From the NCBI GenBank assembly GCA_016875255.1, contig VGRU01000053.1, forward strand, positions 1-16,620: 16,620 nucleotides of DNA, read 5' to 3'. The notes beneath the pieces are model-generated. The model saw only the letters and a program-made list of their open reading frames with translations, was not told where the DNA came from and did not search any database. Position 1 is the first letter of the stretch. Each line of letters begins with the position of its first letter. The DNA is from Deltaproteobacteria bacterium (GTDB lineage: Bacteria; Desulfobacterota; BSN033; UBA1163). Both the position numbers and the translations under genes were made by a program. Below, in pieces: positions 7,741 through 14,158 of this stretch.

Positions 7741-8049
7741 CTATTCCGCTTTTATTCTCGTCTCTAAACGATCAACTCTTTCTTTGAGGATTTTGTTTTC
7801 TTTCTCTATCGCTGTCTCTTTTGCTTTTGAGGAAAGGTAGGAATCACTCTGCCACCAATTTATCCCCATCTCCATAGCCTTATCCACAGAGGCAACTAAA
7901 AGCCTTATCTTTATAGTGAGAAGGTCAATATCAGCAATTTGAATCTTAATATCTCCAGCAATAACAATCCCTTTATCTAAGACCCTCTCTAAGATATCTG
8001 CAAGATTCGTGGCTTCCGTAGCGTGCATCATTTTTTGTGTGGTCATCAC
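7741..8049 (-). CDS. gvpJ: GvpJ-like gas vesicle protein (GvpA family)
   Basis: This 102-aa protein of the GvpA/J/M/S family forms the hydrophobic wedge-shaped shell subunits or tip components. The family core is at residues 15-67: LADILERVLDKGIVIAGDI, then IADIDLLTIKIRLLVASVDK and GINWW. The AGDI segment and the INWWQSD ending match GvpJ better than the major GvpA, which usually has a DAW-type motif at that place and a shorter tail. After the core comes a charged coiled-coil tail (77-102), not typical of structural GvpA. GGGGAAGAAG precedes the ATG. It starts 14 bases after the stop of the small Cys protein. It is the only free-standing GvpA-family gene in the window; it is probably a minor shell or tip protein. 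Confidence 0.88.
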   Translation of the reverse strand: MMTTQKMMHATEATNLADILERVLDKGIVIAGDIKIQIADIDLLTIKIRLLVASVDKAMEMGINWWQSDSYLSSKAKETAIEKENKILKERVDRLETRIKAE

Positions 8050-8063
8050 TTCTTCCCCTGTTT

Positions 8064-8333
8064 TTAGTTACGCCCCAATATTTTGGCACTTATAATTAAG
8101 TTCGATGTTTTCTTACGCAAATTCGAAATAAAATAGCAATTCTTACAATCAAACCTCGCTTCATCATAATCCTGGCAACGAAGAAGCACATCCACTTCCT
8201 CATTTATCCTTTGATAGAATTCCGCCTTTTCTTGCACATTTTTTGCCATGTTGACGCCCTCGGTAACATACTTTATCAACAATTCTTGTTTCTGAAATGT
8301 TGGACAACCTATTTTGGCTTTATTTTCTTCCAC
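8064..8333 (-). CDS. Small Cys-containing protein of the gvp operon, unknown
   Basis: This 89-aa protein starts with GTG in the same operon as the GvpJ-like gene. I do not recognise a named family. It is mostly helical and charged, with Cys10 in IGCPTFQKQ and a C-terminal Cys group, LRC at about 53 and CKNC at 63-66, that could bind a metal. The GTG start keeps the first Cys; an internal ATG at 8249 has a better ribosome-binding site (GAGGG) and would give a 61-aa form without it. It follows the GvpA-like/GvpK fusion after a 91-base repeat-bearing gap. Its placement between two shell-type genes suggests a role in the gas-vesicle system, but this is inference. Confidence 0.65.
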   Translation of the reverse strand: MEENKAKIGCPTFQKQELLIKYVTEGVNMAKNVQEKAEFYQRINEEVDVLLRCQDYDEARFDCKNCYFISNLRKKTSNLIISAKILGRN

Positions 8334-8369
8334 CTAAAAATACCCCTTTCATCTTCCCACTCACCCTAA

Positions 8370-8412
8370 CCCTCTCCCCTGCCTACCGGCAGGCAGGCGC
8401 AAGGGGAGAGGG
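8370..8412. repeat. Intergenic palindromic repeat
   Basis: CCCTCTCCCCT (8370-8380) pairs with AGGGGAGAGGG (8402-8412), a perfect 11-bp stem. The loop holds a second inverted pair, CTGCCT and AGGCAG. With the preceding CTCACCCTAAC this is the widespread bacterial repeat of this type. It sits inside the gvp transcription unit, between the GvpK fusion and the small Cys protein, and could weaken transcription of the distal genes or protect mRNA ends. Confidence 0.75.
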
Positions 8413-8424
8413 GATATCTTGGGA

Positions 8425-8979
8425 TTACATCAAATTCCCCAGAGGACCTAAATCTAAATTCAGATCCTCATCATCGATGCCAAAGATTGCCTGGATTTCT
8501 TTTATCTTCTTCTTTATTGCCTTGAGACTCAACCCCAATTTTTGAATTTCCACAGGCGAAAGCACCCCCCTTTTCACCCTCCTGTAAGATTCCTTTTCCA
8601 AAAGTTTTCTTATCAGTTCAACCAAAGTTAAAACTAATTTAGCTAAGCCCTGCTCTGCCTTTTGGGGATTCCCCAAGTCAATAAGTTTAGGAATATTTTC
8701 TTCGGCTCTTTTTATCTCCCTCTGTAATTTCTGTATATATTCTATATCTTCAGGGGTAAATTCTTTATCGGGATTACTGAAATTCTTACCGGATAGTTCT
8801 TCTGCCTTAGAAATAGAGGTAAGAATAAGCCTTAACCCTAAAAAGACAAGGTCTACATCCGCTACCCTTATTATTAAATCCCCATTGATGACCGCACCTT
8901 TCTCCAAAACCTTATCCAGAGCATCTACCAAGGTTACATTATCGTTTTTATTGACTGTATTACTCAATAAATTAGCCAT
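8425..8979 (-). CDS. gvpK: GvpA-like/GvpK fusion protein
   Basis: This 184-aa protein has two parts. Residues 105-184 are a clear GvpK: PQKAEQGLAKLVLTLVELIR, RRVKRG, LSPVEIQKLGLSLKAI, and a DLNLDLGPLG ending. Residues 16-62 look like the GvpA/J/S core: LVDALDKVLEKGAVINGDLI, then VADVDLVFLGLRLILTSISK. A charged helical linker (about 63-104) joins them. Usual GvpK proteins have a poorly conserved N-terminus without a shell domain, so this is a probable natural fusion of a GvpS/J-like subunit with the GvpK assembly factor. It starts five bases after the stop of the upstream GvpF/L gene, with a weak ribosome-binding site, so translation is probably coupled. Confidence 0.85.
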   Translation of the reverse strand: MANLLSNTVNKNDNVTLVDALDKVLEKGAVINGDLIIRVADVDLVFLGLRLILTSISKAEELSGKNFSNPDKEFTPEDIEYIQKLQREIKRAEENIPKLIDLGNPQKAEQGLAKLVLTLVELIRKLLEKESYRRVKRGVLSPVEIQKLGLSLKAIKKKIKEIQAIFGIDDEDLNLDLGPLGNLM

Positions 8980-8984
8980 ATTTT

Positions 8985-9794
8985 TTAATAAGTTGTGAAA
9001 TTATAAGCTGGCCAGGGACCACTGTACTCAAGATAAAATCCATTAGCTTGAATCTCTTGATTCAATCTTTGAGCCTTTTTATTAAAATCTTTAATTTTCT
9101 CTTCCTGGATTAAATAGGCGACGTTTAAAACCATCGGTTCTTGTCTTCCTGTTAACTCTTTTCCCAAAATTTTATTCTTTACTGAGGCTATCGCTTGTTT
9201 TTTTAAATCCTCAAAAAGACCTTCTACGATATTGTTTAATTCTTTATATAGTTCTTCAGAAATAACCTCTTTCAATTCCTCTTCCATAAAAAAAGCCATC
9301 CCTTCAGGTAAATCTGCAATTTCCTTCTCCCTTTCTTTTATTGTCTCATTTTTCTCTTTTATTACCTTCTCAAATTTTCTTCTTTCCTTTAGATATACCT
9401 TTACAGTCCACTCCTGCTTTCCTCGAATTCTTTCTAAAACTTCTCTTATCCTGAGATAGTCTTTTTCTAATACCTCTTCTAATCTTGCTCTATCATTAAA
9501 AATGGTGCCGAATTTCATGGGGATCAGGTCTAAGAGGATAGGGTCCCCTCCCATCGCTTCCTGAACCACTCTTGCGTGTGCAACAGCCCTCTCCTTAATC
9601 CATTTAAGGTCTTCCTGTGCTTTTCTTTGAATCTCTTCGCTGGCAAATGCTTCCAACGCTACTTCGCTGACGATTGCCTCTAAATCGCGAAAGGGAAGAA
9701 CAAAGACTTCTCCGTTTCCATCAATACCTTTTATTGGTGCCGCCAAATAGCCCGGAGCGCTTTCTCTGAGGCAGTAAAGGTATAATCCTCCCAT
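8985..9794 (-). CDS. gvpF/L: GvpF/GvpL family gas vesicle protein
   Basis: This 269-aa accessory protein belongs to the GvpF/L family; GvpF binds GvpA monomers and is thought to prevent their aggregation before assembly. Family marks are the N-terminal LYLYCL strand, HARVVQEAMGGDPILLDLIPMKF in the middle (the counterpart of the H...LPVRF motif), and the C-terminal GPWPAYNF ending. A long charged helical segment (about 140-190) separates the two alpha-beta domains. It differs from the tandem pair at 10310-11853 and is richer in A/T codons, so it is a separate subfamily member, not a recent copy. It starts five bases after the GvpO stop. Confidence 0.9.
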   Translation of the reverse strand: MGGLYLYCLRESAPGYLAAPIKGIDGNGEVFVLPFRDLEAIVSEVALEAFASEEIQRKAQEDLKWIKERAVAHARVVQEAMGGDPILLDLIPMKFGTIFNDRARLEEVLEKDYLRIREVLERIRGKQEWTVKVYLKERRKFEKVIKEKNETIKEREKEIADLPEGMAFFMEEELKEVISEELYKELNNIVEGLFEDLKKQAIASVKNKILGKELTGRQEPMVLNVAYLIQEEKIKDFNKKAQRLNQEIQANGFYLEYSGPWPAYNFTTY

Positions 9795-9799
9795 CTTTG

Positions 9800-10057
9800 T
9801 TATCTCTTTTCCTCGCCTTTACGTTCGAAGGACTGAACTTCCAAGTGATCATCCAGCCTCACGGTGTAGACATTTCGGTCCATGACCCTGGTGGGAAGAC
9901 CGAGGGCTTTGATAAATGAACTCTCTTCGTAAGCCTCAGCTTCGGCCTCCCAACCGTCGTCACCCCTTGCGGCTTTAATGACCCTTACATCTTCTATATT
10001 GAGGGTCTTTTTTAAGAATTCACTTGAAATCTTTCTGGCATCCTCTATATTAGCCAT
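9800..10057 (-). CDS. gvpO: GvpO gas vesicle protein
   Basis: This 85-aa GvpO-family protein is an accessory factor needed for vesicle formation in haloarchaea and actinobacteria. The single domain shows an N-terminal helix (EDARKISSEFLKKTL), the conserved VIKAARGDDGWEAEAEAYE strand pair and the YTVRLDDHLEVQSFER strand pair. An upstream start at 10105 would add 16 residues that overlap GvpG. The ATG at 10057 is chosen because GAGGAGGTG sits seven bases before it and the protein then begins like its relatives. It overlaps the end of gvpG by eight bases, which implies coupled translation. Confidence 0.88.
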   Translation of the reverse strand: MANIEDARKISSEFLKKTLNIEDVRVIKAARGDDGWEAEAEAYEESSFIKALGLPTRVMDRNVYTVRLDDHLEVQSFERKGEEKR

Positions 10058-10310
10058 ATTTAAACACCTCCTCTTTTTCGGCTTCGTCAACACCCCTTGC
10101 GGCATCCAAACGTGCTAAAAGCTCTCTTTCCTGTTGACTGTATTCCTCTTCGCTGATCTCGTCTAATTCGAAACGGAGCCGCAAGGCCATCATTTTTTCC
10201 AGGAGATATGTTTCATCGGACAATTCCTGTTCGACCATCTCATGAATTTTCTTAAAGATACCCAAGAATCCTTTCACAGGTAACATTAATAGGTCATCGA
10301 TCAAAAGCAT
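10050..10310 (-). CDS. gvpG: GvpG gas vesicle protein
   Basis: This 86-aa helical GvpG family protein is an accessory factor that in other systems interacts with GvpF and GvpA during early assembly. The typical plan is present: a hydrophobic start with LPVKGFLGIFKKIHEMVEQEL, a spacer, then ELDEISEEEYSQQERELLARLD. The start codon overlaps the stop of the preceding GvpF/L gene by one base (TAATG), and the 3' end overlaps gvpO. The order F/L, F/L, G, O, F/L, K, J is recognisable from other bacterial gas-vesicle clusters. Confidence 0.9.
   Translation of the reverse strand: MLLIDDLLMLPVKGFLGIFKKIHEMVEQELSDETYLLEKMMALRLRFELDEISEEEYSQQERELLARLDAARGVDEAEKEEVFKYG
10065..10073 (-). promoter_or_regulatory. 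Ribosome-binding site of gvpO
   Basis: GAGGAGGTG on the minus strand, seven bases before ATG 10057 and inside the end of gvpG. It decides the gvpO start in favour of 10057 over the upstream codon at 10105. Confidence 0.75.
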
Positions 10311-11065
10311 TAATAATCTCCTGTATTGATTTCTATATTGACAAAATTAAATGGCGGCACCGTCCCTACGTATTTGAAGTTGATTTTATCGCTGTGCTTG
10401 CTAACCATTTCGTTCACTTTCTGGTCGAAAGAAGCTTCTTTAGTCTCTTCTACCAAGAAGGCAGCATTGACAATCATCCTTTCCCCGTAGGTATTGTTAA
10501 GCCTAAATTCTACCGCTAAAGGCGTAAGGGAACCCAATATATACTCCACGTTCTTCTTCTTCTCTTGCTCTAAGGCAGCCTCAACCTGTCTGCCAATTGC
10601 CACGAGCGCAAATTCTCTACCCTGACCTTTTGCGATCCTCTCTTTTCCCATTCTGATCTCATCATAATTGGCTAATATTTCCTTGTAGACCACATCTTCC
10701 TTAAACACAGCCTTCAGTCCAAGCTCTTTTTTCCCTTCGAGGTAGTTTAATAAATCAACGAACCTACGATGCTCCTTTTCCAATATTCTCTTCACTTTTT
10801 CTTCATTTTCGGCAATGGTAGCAAATCTTACAGGCAGAACGGTATAAGACTTCATCACGACTTCTACAGCCTGTTCGTGGGGGATGAGATTCTCTCTTGC
10901 CACAGAATATTTCTTGATCGGTGCGTTGCTGATCACGGCCGCGATGTTATTGAAACAGATCGTATGGAGCTCATCTCCTCTGCCGCCTATTCCCAAATGG
11001 CCAAATCGCTCCTCTTTTCCATTTGTTTCTATGATGCAGTAAATGTATTTCCCTTCCATGACCAT
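10310..11065 (-). CDS. gvpF/L: GvpF/GvpL family protein, tandem copy 2
   Basis: This GvpF/L-family accessory protein of about 251 aa is closely similar to the protein at 11068-11853. Both begin with GKYIYCIIET, carry GIGGRGDE, have HEQ/HEK followed by TVLPVRF, and end with a PPFNFVNI or PPYNFVNI motif. Start codons at 11080 (GTG), 11065 and 11059 (both ATG) are possible; 11065 or 11059 gives the family-like start MVMEGKY or MEGKY just after the TGA of the upstream gene at 11068-11070, and 11065 is used here. The 3' end overlaps the gvpG start by one base. As an assembly factor it would chaperone GvpA-type subunits. Tandem duplication of F/L genes is known in gvp clusters. Confidence 0.9.
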   Translation of the reverse strand: MVMEGKYIYCIIETNGKEERFGHLGIGGRGDELHTICFNNIAAVISNAPIKKYSVARENLIPHEQAVEVVMKSYTVLPVRFATIAENEEKVKRILEKEHRRFVDLLNYLEGKKELGLKAVFKEDVVYKEILANYDEIRMGKERIAKGQGREFALVAIGRQVEAALEQEKKKNVEYILGSLTPLAVEFRLNNTYGERMIVNAAFLVEETKEASFDQKVNEMVSKHSDKINFKYVGTVPPFNFVNIEINTGDY

Positions 11066-11067
11066 AG

Positions 11068-11853
11068 TCACTTTTCCCACTCCTCGGGATAGATGGTAAT
11101 ATTCACGAAGTTATAAGGAGGCAGGGGGCCTGCATACATGAATCTGATTCTCTCTTTGCCTCCTTCGTTGAGATCTTCTATGATATTGTCGAACTCTTTC
11201 TCTCTCCCCTTATCCACCAAAAAAGCGGCGTTAAGAAACATCTCATCGCTAATGGTTCTATTGAGTTTGTAATCAACGGCCGGCCTTCTTAAAGCTTCAA
11301 CAATCCTTTCCCCTTCTTCACCCTTTTTCCTCTGGAGAGCGTTCTCTACTAATTTTCCCATTTCTACTTTTGTTTCCAGAGGGACCTTCACAGAAAGGGC
11401 TCTCTTTTTCCCGGAATGGGGCCCCACCTTTTCCCTTAACCTCCTGATCGCCTGATTCTCTTGTACGATCTCTTTAAAGATCGCATGCATATTCTTCCAC
11501 AGGGCCTTTACACCCAATTCGACTTTGTGGTCCATATCCTTTAAGAGGTTCTTGAATTCCCTGTATCTTCGATCTAAGAGATTTCTTACTTCGTCAACAC
11601 TTGAGGCAATGGTGCAAAACCGAACCGGCAGGACTGTAAATTCTTTCATTACCTCCTCGATCACCTTTTCATGGGCAAGTATATTCTCCTGACTGACCAC
11701 ATACTTTGTCATCGGAGAATTGCTGATAACCATGCTCAGGTCCCTGTGGCTGAGAGTGGTTACCTCGTCACCCCTTCCACCGATGCCCATGGGTCCGAAA
11801 TTCCTCTCAGCCTTTGTTTCAATGATGCAGTAAATGTATTTTCCTTCTTCCAT
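11068..11853 (-). CDS. gvpF/L: GvpF/GvpL family protein, tandem copy 1
   Basis: This 261-aa GvpF/L-family protein is the first gene after the repeat-filled gap at 11854-12029. Its N-terminal domain starts with EEGKYIYCIIE and has NFGPMGIGGRGDE and HEKVIEEVM...TVLPVRFCTIA. A middle helical, basic region (about 130-175) has a RRLREKVGPHSGKKRA stretch absent from its neighbour. The C-terminal domain has MFLNAAFLVD and ends with AGPLPPYNFVNI. It pairs with the next gene as a tandem duplication. The ATG follows an AGG-type ribosome-binding site. Since it follows the only real gap in this part, a promoter may lie in that gap, but I see no convincing one. Confidence 0.9.
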   Translation of the reverse strand: MEEGKYIYCIIETKAERNFGPMGIGGRGDEVTTLSHRDLSMVISNSPMTKYVVSQENILAHEKVIEEVMKEFTVLPVRFCTIASSVDEVRNLLDRRYREFKNLLKDMDHKVELGVKALWKNMHAIFKEIVQENQAIRRLREKVGPHSGKKRALSVKVPLETKVEMGKLVENALQRKKGEEGERIVEALRRPAVDYKLNRTISDEMFLNAAFLVDKGREKEFDNIIEDLNEGGKERIRFMYAGPLPPYNFVNITIYPEEWEK

Positions 11854-11893
11854 TAAACCTATCCAAAAATATTTGAAATTTCCCCTCTATTAA

Positions 11894-11976
11894 CCTCCCC
11901 CTTTGAAAAAGGGGGATTGAGGGGGATTTCCCACGGTCTCAAATCCCCCTTCGCCCCCCTTTGCTAAAGGGGGATA
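11894..11976. repeat. Inverted pair of C/G-run palindromic repeats
   Basis: CCTCCCCCTTTGAAAAAGGG, with its continuation up to 11929, is itself a hairpin (CCCCCTTT / AAAGGGGG). The stretch AAATCCCCCTTCGCCCCCCT and its continuation (11941-11976) is a second hairpin and, reversed, matches the first. Together they can form one large stem with side hairpins. This is the common dispersed repeat with the ends AAATCCCCCT...AAAGGGGGA. It separates the lytic transglycosylase gene from the tandem GvpF/L genes. Confidence 0.75.
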
Positions 11977-11992
11977 TTTCGGTCGGGAATAT

Positions 11993-12012
11993 ATCGACAA
12001 TCTTTTGTCGAT
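11993..12012. repeat. Perfect 8-bp stem-loop after the transglycosylase gene
   Basis: ATCGACAA-TCTT-TTGTCGAT is a perfect stem with a four-base loop, 18 bases past the stop of the minus-strand gene 12030-12683. No U-run follows on either strand, so it is not a textbook intrinsic terminator; it may slow transcription or stabilise the mRNA end. Confidence 0.5.
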
Positions 12013-12029
12013 TTCGATTCCCTAAGGGC

Positions 12030-12683
12030 CTACCACCTCCCACTTAATTCCTCATTGTATTCTTTTGCCTTATTAAAAACCTGTTTAATATAAACTTGAT
12101 TTGACTCAATATCTTTATTCCCACTTACATAAATGCTCAATACTTTATTCCAATCCTTTTCCTTTTTTATTAAATCTCCGAGACAAGCCATTCCTGCCCT
12201 TATATTTAACGTTGGGATATGGCTATTTCCTGTCTCCTTTTTCAATTTAGGATCGTCCATATATTGATTCCATGTTCCTGGCATCAACTGCATCAATCCT
12301 CTCGCACCTTTCTCACTTACAGCGCTATTTCGATATGAAGATTCTTGATTGATAATAGCCAGAGCCATCGATATTGGTATTTCTCGATGTTTCGATTCCT
12401 CGAAAACTACTTCTGCAACTTCTAACGCATGGCCAATACTAATTGGCTTTGTCCTCAATATCTCTAATAATTTTAATTTAGTTCTCATTTCAATAACATG
12501 GCCTTTAACTACTTCATAACTTTGCTTGGCTAAATCCTTCTCTATTTTTAAAATCACTTTCCCATACATTAAAAATATAGATAATAAAAACGTAATACAT
12601 ATTCCTAACACATGAATTTTAAAAGACCTCTTTTTTATTTTTCGAATCGCTTCTTCATGCGCCTCCTTTAATATTACCGTCAT
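12030..12683 (-). CDS. Membrane-anchored lytic transglycosylase (SLT family)
   Basis: This 217-aa peptidoglycan lytic transglycosylase cleaves the MurNAc-GlcNAc bond, making 1,6-anhydro ends. A basic N-terminus is followed by one membrane segment (about residues 24-43, IHVLGICITFLLSIFLMYG), giving a periplasmic catalytic domain at about 85-215. SLT motifs are visible: INQESSYRNSAVSEKGARGL with catalytic Glu in QESS, GLMQLMPGTW, NIRAGMACL, and YVSGN where most relatives have AYNAG. The start is fixed by AAAGGAGGAG seven bases upstream. It lies inside the gas-vesicle cluster between F/L genes, which is unusual. It and its two small neighbours are A/T-rich compared with the gvp genes, a hint of separate origin. 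Confidence 0.88.
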   Translation of the reverse strand: MTVILKEAHEEAIRKIKKRSFKIHVLGICITFLLSIFLMYGKVILKIEKDLAKQSYEVVKGHVIEMRTKLKLLEILRTKPISIGHALEVAEVVFEESKHREIPISMALAIINQESSYRNSAVSEKGARGLMQLMPGTWNQYMDDPKLKKETGNSHIPTLNIRAGMACLGDLIKKEKDWNKVLSIYVSGNKDIESNQVYIKQVFNKAKEYNEELSGRW

Positions 12684-12894
12684 GGTAGTTCTCCTCCTTT
12701 TGTTTTACCCCATAAGGTCCATGGAGGTGGCTTATATTAATCTCCCAACAAGAATTTTCAATCAAATCAAAAGCCTTCTTCATTTCCACATGGTTTGACT
12801 TAACGATATTCGGCCCAATAACTATGATCATCCCGTCGAACGATTCAAGAATGGTGCACTTTGGCTTTCTGTTCGATAATCTGGAATCTTTCAT
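12655..12894 (-). CDS. Small ORF between membrane protein and transglycosylase
   Basis: This ORF of up to 79 aa overlaps the upstream small membrane-protein gene by 50 bases and the transglycosylase start by 29 bases. I do not recognise it. A GGAG lies 11 bases before its ATG. A shorter form starting at 12831 (MIIVIGPNIVK, 58 aa) would avoid the long overlap. It has a hydrophobic start (MIIVIGPNIV), one Cys and an acidic middle, and no membrane helix of full length. The double overlap and weak signals make it uncertain; it may only be the leader through which translation passes to the transglycosylase. Confidence 0.35.
   Translation of the reverse strand: MKDSRLSNRKPKCTILESFDGMIIVIGPNIVKSNHVEMKKAFDLIENSCWEINISHLHGPYGVKQKEENYHDGNIKGGA
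12691..12700 (-). promoter_or_regulatory. Ribosome-binding site of the lytic transglycosylase
   Basis: AAAGGAGGAG on the minus strand, seven bases before ATG 12683. It is among the strongest in the window and fixes the start of this gene. Confidence 0.75.
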
Positions 12895-13078
12895 TTTCCA
12901 TGTTCTCCAATTTTTGTATTAATTCAATAATACGCTTCTTTTTTTGACGTATTATATTATCTTGCCTTTCTAAAACTCCTTGATAATATTCAATCCCACA
13001 CGTCAATTCATACGAAGCGTATATTGCCAAAGCAAAAATTAGAAGAAGAAAAAATAGAAGATATTTCAAAAGCCTCAT
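12845..13078 (-). CDS. Small membrane protein with coiled-coil tail
   Basis: This 77-aa protein has one N-terminal membrane segment (about residues 4-22, LKYLLFFLLLIFALAIYA) with positive residues before it, then a periplasmic or cytoplasmic coiled coil (about 35-70) with regular Leu/Ile spacing (RIIELIQKLENMENERFQII). This plan recalls FtsB/DivIC-type division proteins or phage inner-membrane spanins, but no specific family motif is visible and I do not assign one. It is the first of three A/T-rich minus-strand genes ending with a lytic transglycosylase, so a cell-envelope role is likely. Only a weak ribosome-binding site (GGTAG) is seen. Confidence 0.6.
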   Translation of the reverse strand: MRLLKYLLFFLLLIFALAIYASYELTCGIEYYQGVLERQDNIIRQKKKRIIELIQKLENMENERFQIIEQKAKVHHS

Positions 13079-13129
13079 CTATCTACCGTGACGATATGAT
13101 TTCCCACCCCCTTCTTCATCCTCTTTCCT

Positions 13130-14158
13130 TCAATCATTTGAACCATTCGTTCTGACCTCCATCAAGAGGATGCGGTCTTCTCTGGGAAAGGAACAATGCT
13201 GGTTATAATACTTCCTAAGGAACTTATAGGCCTCAGCCAACTTTTCAAATTCCGAAGGAGAATTTAAAAGGTCTCCCATCTTATCAGGATGAATAGACTG
13301 TGCCTTTCGATAATAGGCGTTCCTGACATCGGCTGATGACGCATTCTCATTCAAACCGAGAAGGGCAAGAGCCTCACGAATCTCACTAGCGCCGACCCAC
13401 TCTGCTTCGATGCACTTAAAACTATATAGAGGAAGAGGACCGATGACTTTGAAAGAGACCTTTCCGAGAAAGGTTTGATCCAGATATTGAATCCTGCGAT
13501 CGAATTCACTTTCCATTTCCTTTCTTAAGAGAAATGCTGTATTTAGGATCATTAAATCGTCCATGGCATCGTGGTCACATTGAGATTCAGTGCAACCTTT
13601 TAATTGAGAAAGGATTTTATCTTTGAAAAGGACCTTCCTTTTAACAAGATATTGGCGGACCAGCTTTCCCAGTTTGATCTTCTCTAAGAGGGCCTCCCCT
13701 TCGGATTTTCTTTTGATTATTTCCTGAAGGAACCGAATCTCTGATTCTTCCTCGTAGAGGGCCTTGAATACCTTTTCTCTATCCCACGATGCTACTAACT
13801 CAAACTCTACCCTTTCTCGAACCCATGGGAGGAGGGATTTAAAAAGGGTGTAACCCTGGGTCAGTATCTGCTCCACATCTTTCTCGCTGTGGGCCAATGA
13901 ACCGAATTTGAATGGGATGATGGGATGTGAATTCATCATACTCTCCACTACCTTCTGGTGATCTAATAAATATCGGATGACAACATCCTTAGTCATTGTC
14001 TTATAATCTGTAAAAGAGGTGTTGCTAAAAATCGCTGATAATTCTTTATAAGTTACCGAATAGACTTCATTATCTTGGTTCCCAACCTTGATGGGACCGA
14101 AATTCAAATTTTCGGACGCTCCTATCACACCATATAAATGTTTCCGTCCGTCTTTCAT
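13130..14158 (-). CDS. gvpF/L: GvpF/GvpL protein fused to a C-terminal J-domain
   Basis: This 342-aa fusion has a GvpF/L-family region at residues 1-255: KHLYGVIGA start, NFGPIKVGNQDNEVYSV, DHQKVVESMM...IIPFKFGSLA, MILNTAFLL, and a GPLPLYSFKCIE end. A J-domain follows at about 258-318: EIREALALLGLNENASSADV, AYYRKAQSIHPDK with the diagnostic HPD triad at 290-292, and KLAEAYKFLRKYY. J-domains stimulate Hsp70 (DnaK) ATPase, so this protein could hand GvpA-type subunits bound by the F/L part to DnaK. The GvpF/L part is more diverged than the other three copies. It begins in an ATGA overlap with the receiver gene upstream. Both domain calls rest on clear motifs; the mechanism is inference. Confidence 0.9.
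   Translation of the reverse strand: MKDGRKHLYGVIGASENLNFGPIKVGNQDNEVYSVTYKELSAIFSNTSFTDYKTMTKDVVIRYLLDHQKVVESMMNSHPIIPFKFGSLAHSEKDVEQILTQGYTLFKSLLPWVRERVEFELVASWDREKVFKALYEEESEIRFLQEIIKRKSEGEALLEKIKLGKLVRQYLVKRKVLFKDKILSQLKGCTESQCDHDAMDDLMILNTAFLLRKEMESEFDRRIQYLDQTFLGKVSFKVIGPLPLYSFKCIEAEWVGASEIREALALLGLNENASSADVRNAYYRKAQSIHPDKMGDLLNSPSEFEKLAEAYKFLRKYYNQHCSFPREDRILLMEVRTNGSND

Noticed and set aside
8297..8545. Plus-strand ORF across the intergenic repeat
   Set aside because: It is made mostly from the palindromic repeat (8370-8412) and the antisense of two real gvp genes.
9800..10105. Longer GvpO start at 10105
   Set aside because: It would lie deep in gvpG; the strong ribosome-binding site at 10065-10073 and family likeness support 10057.
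11993..12012. Intrinsic terminator for the transglycosylase gene
   Set aside because: The stem is perfect but has no G/C-rich base and no U-run on the minus strand, so it is listed only as a stem-loop.
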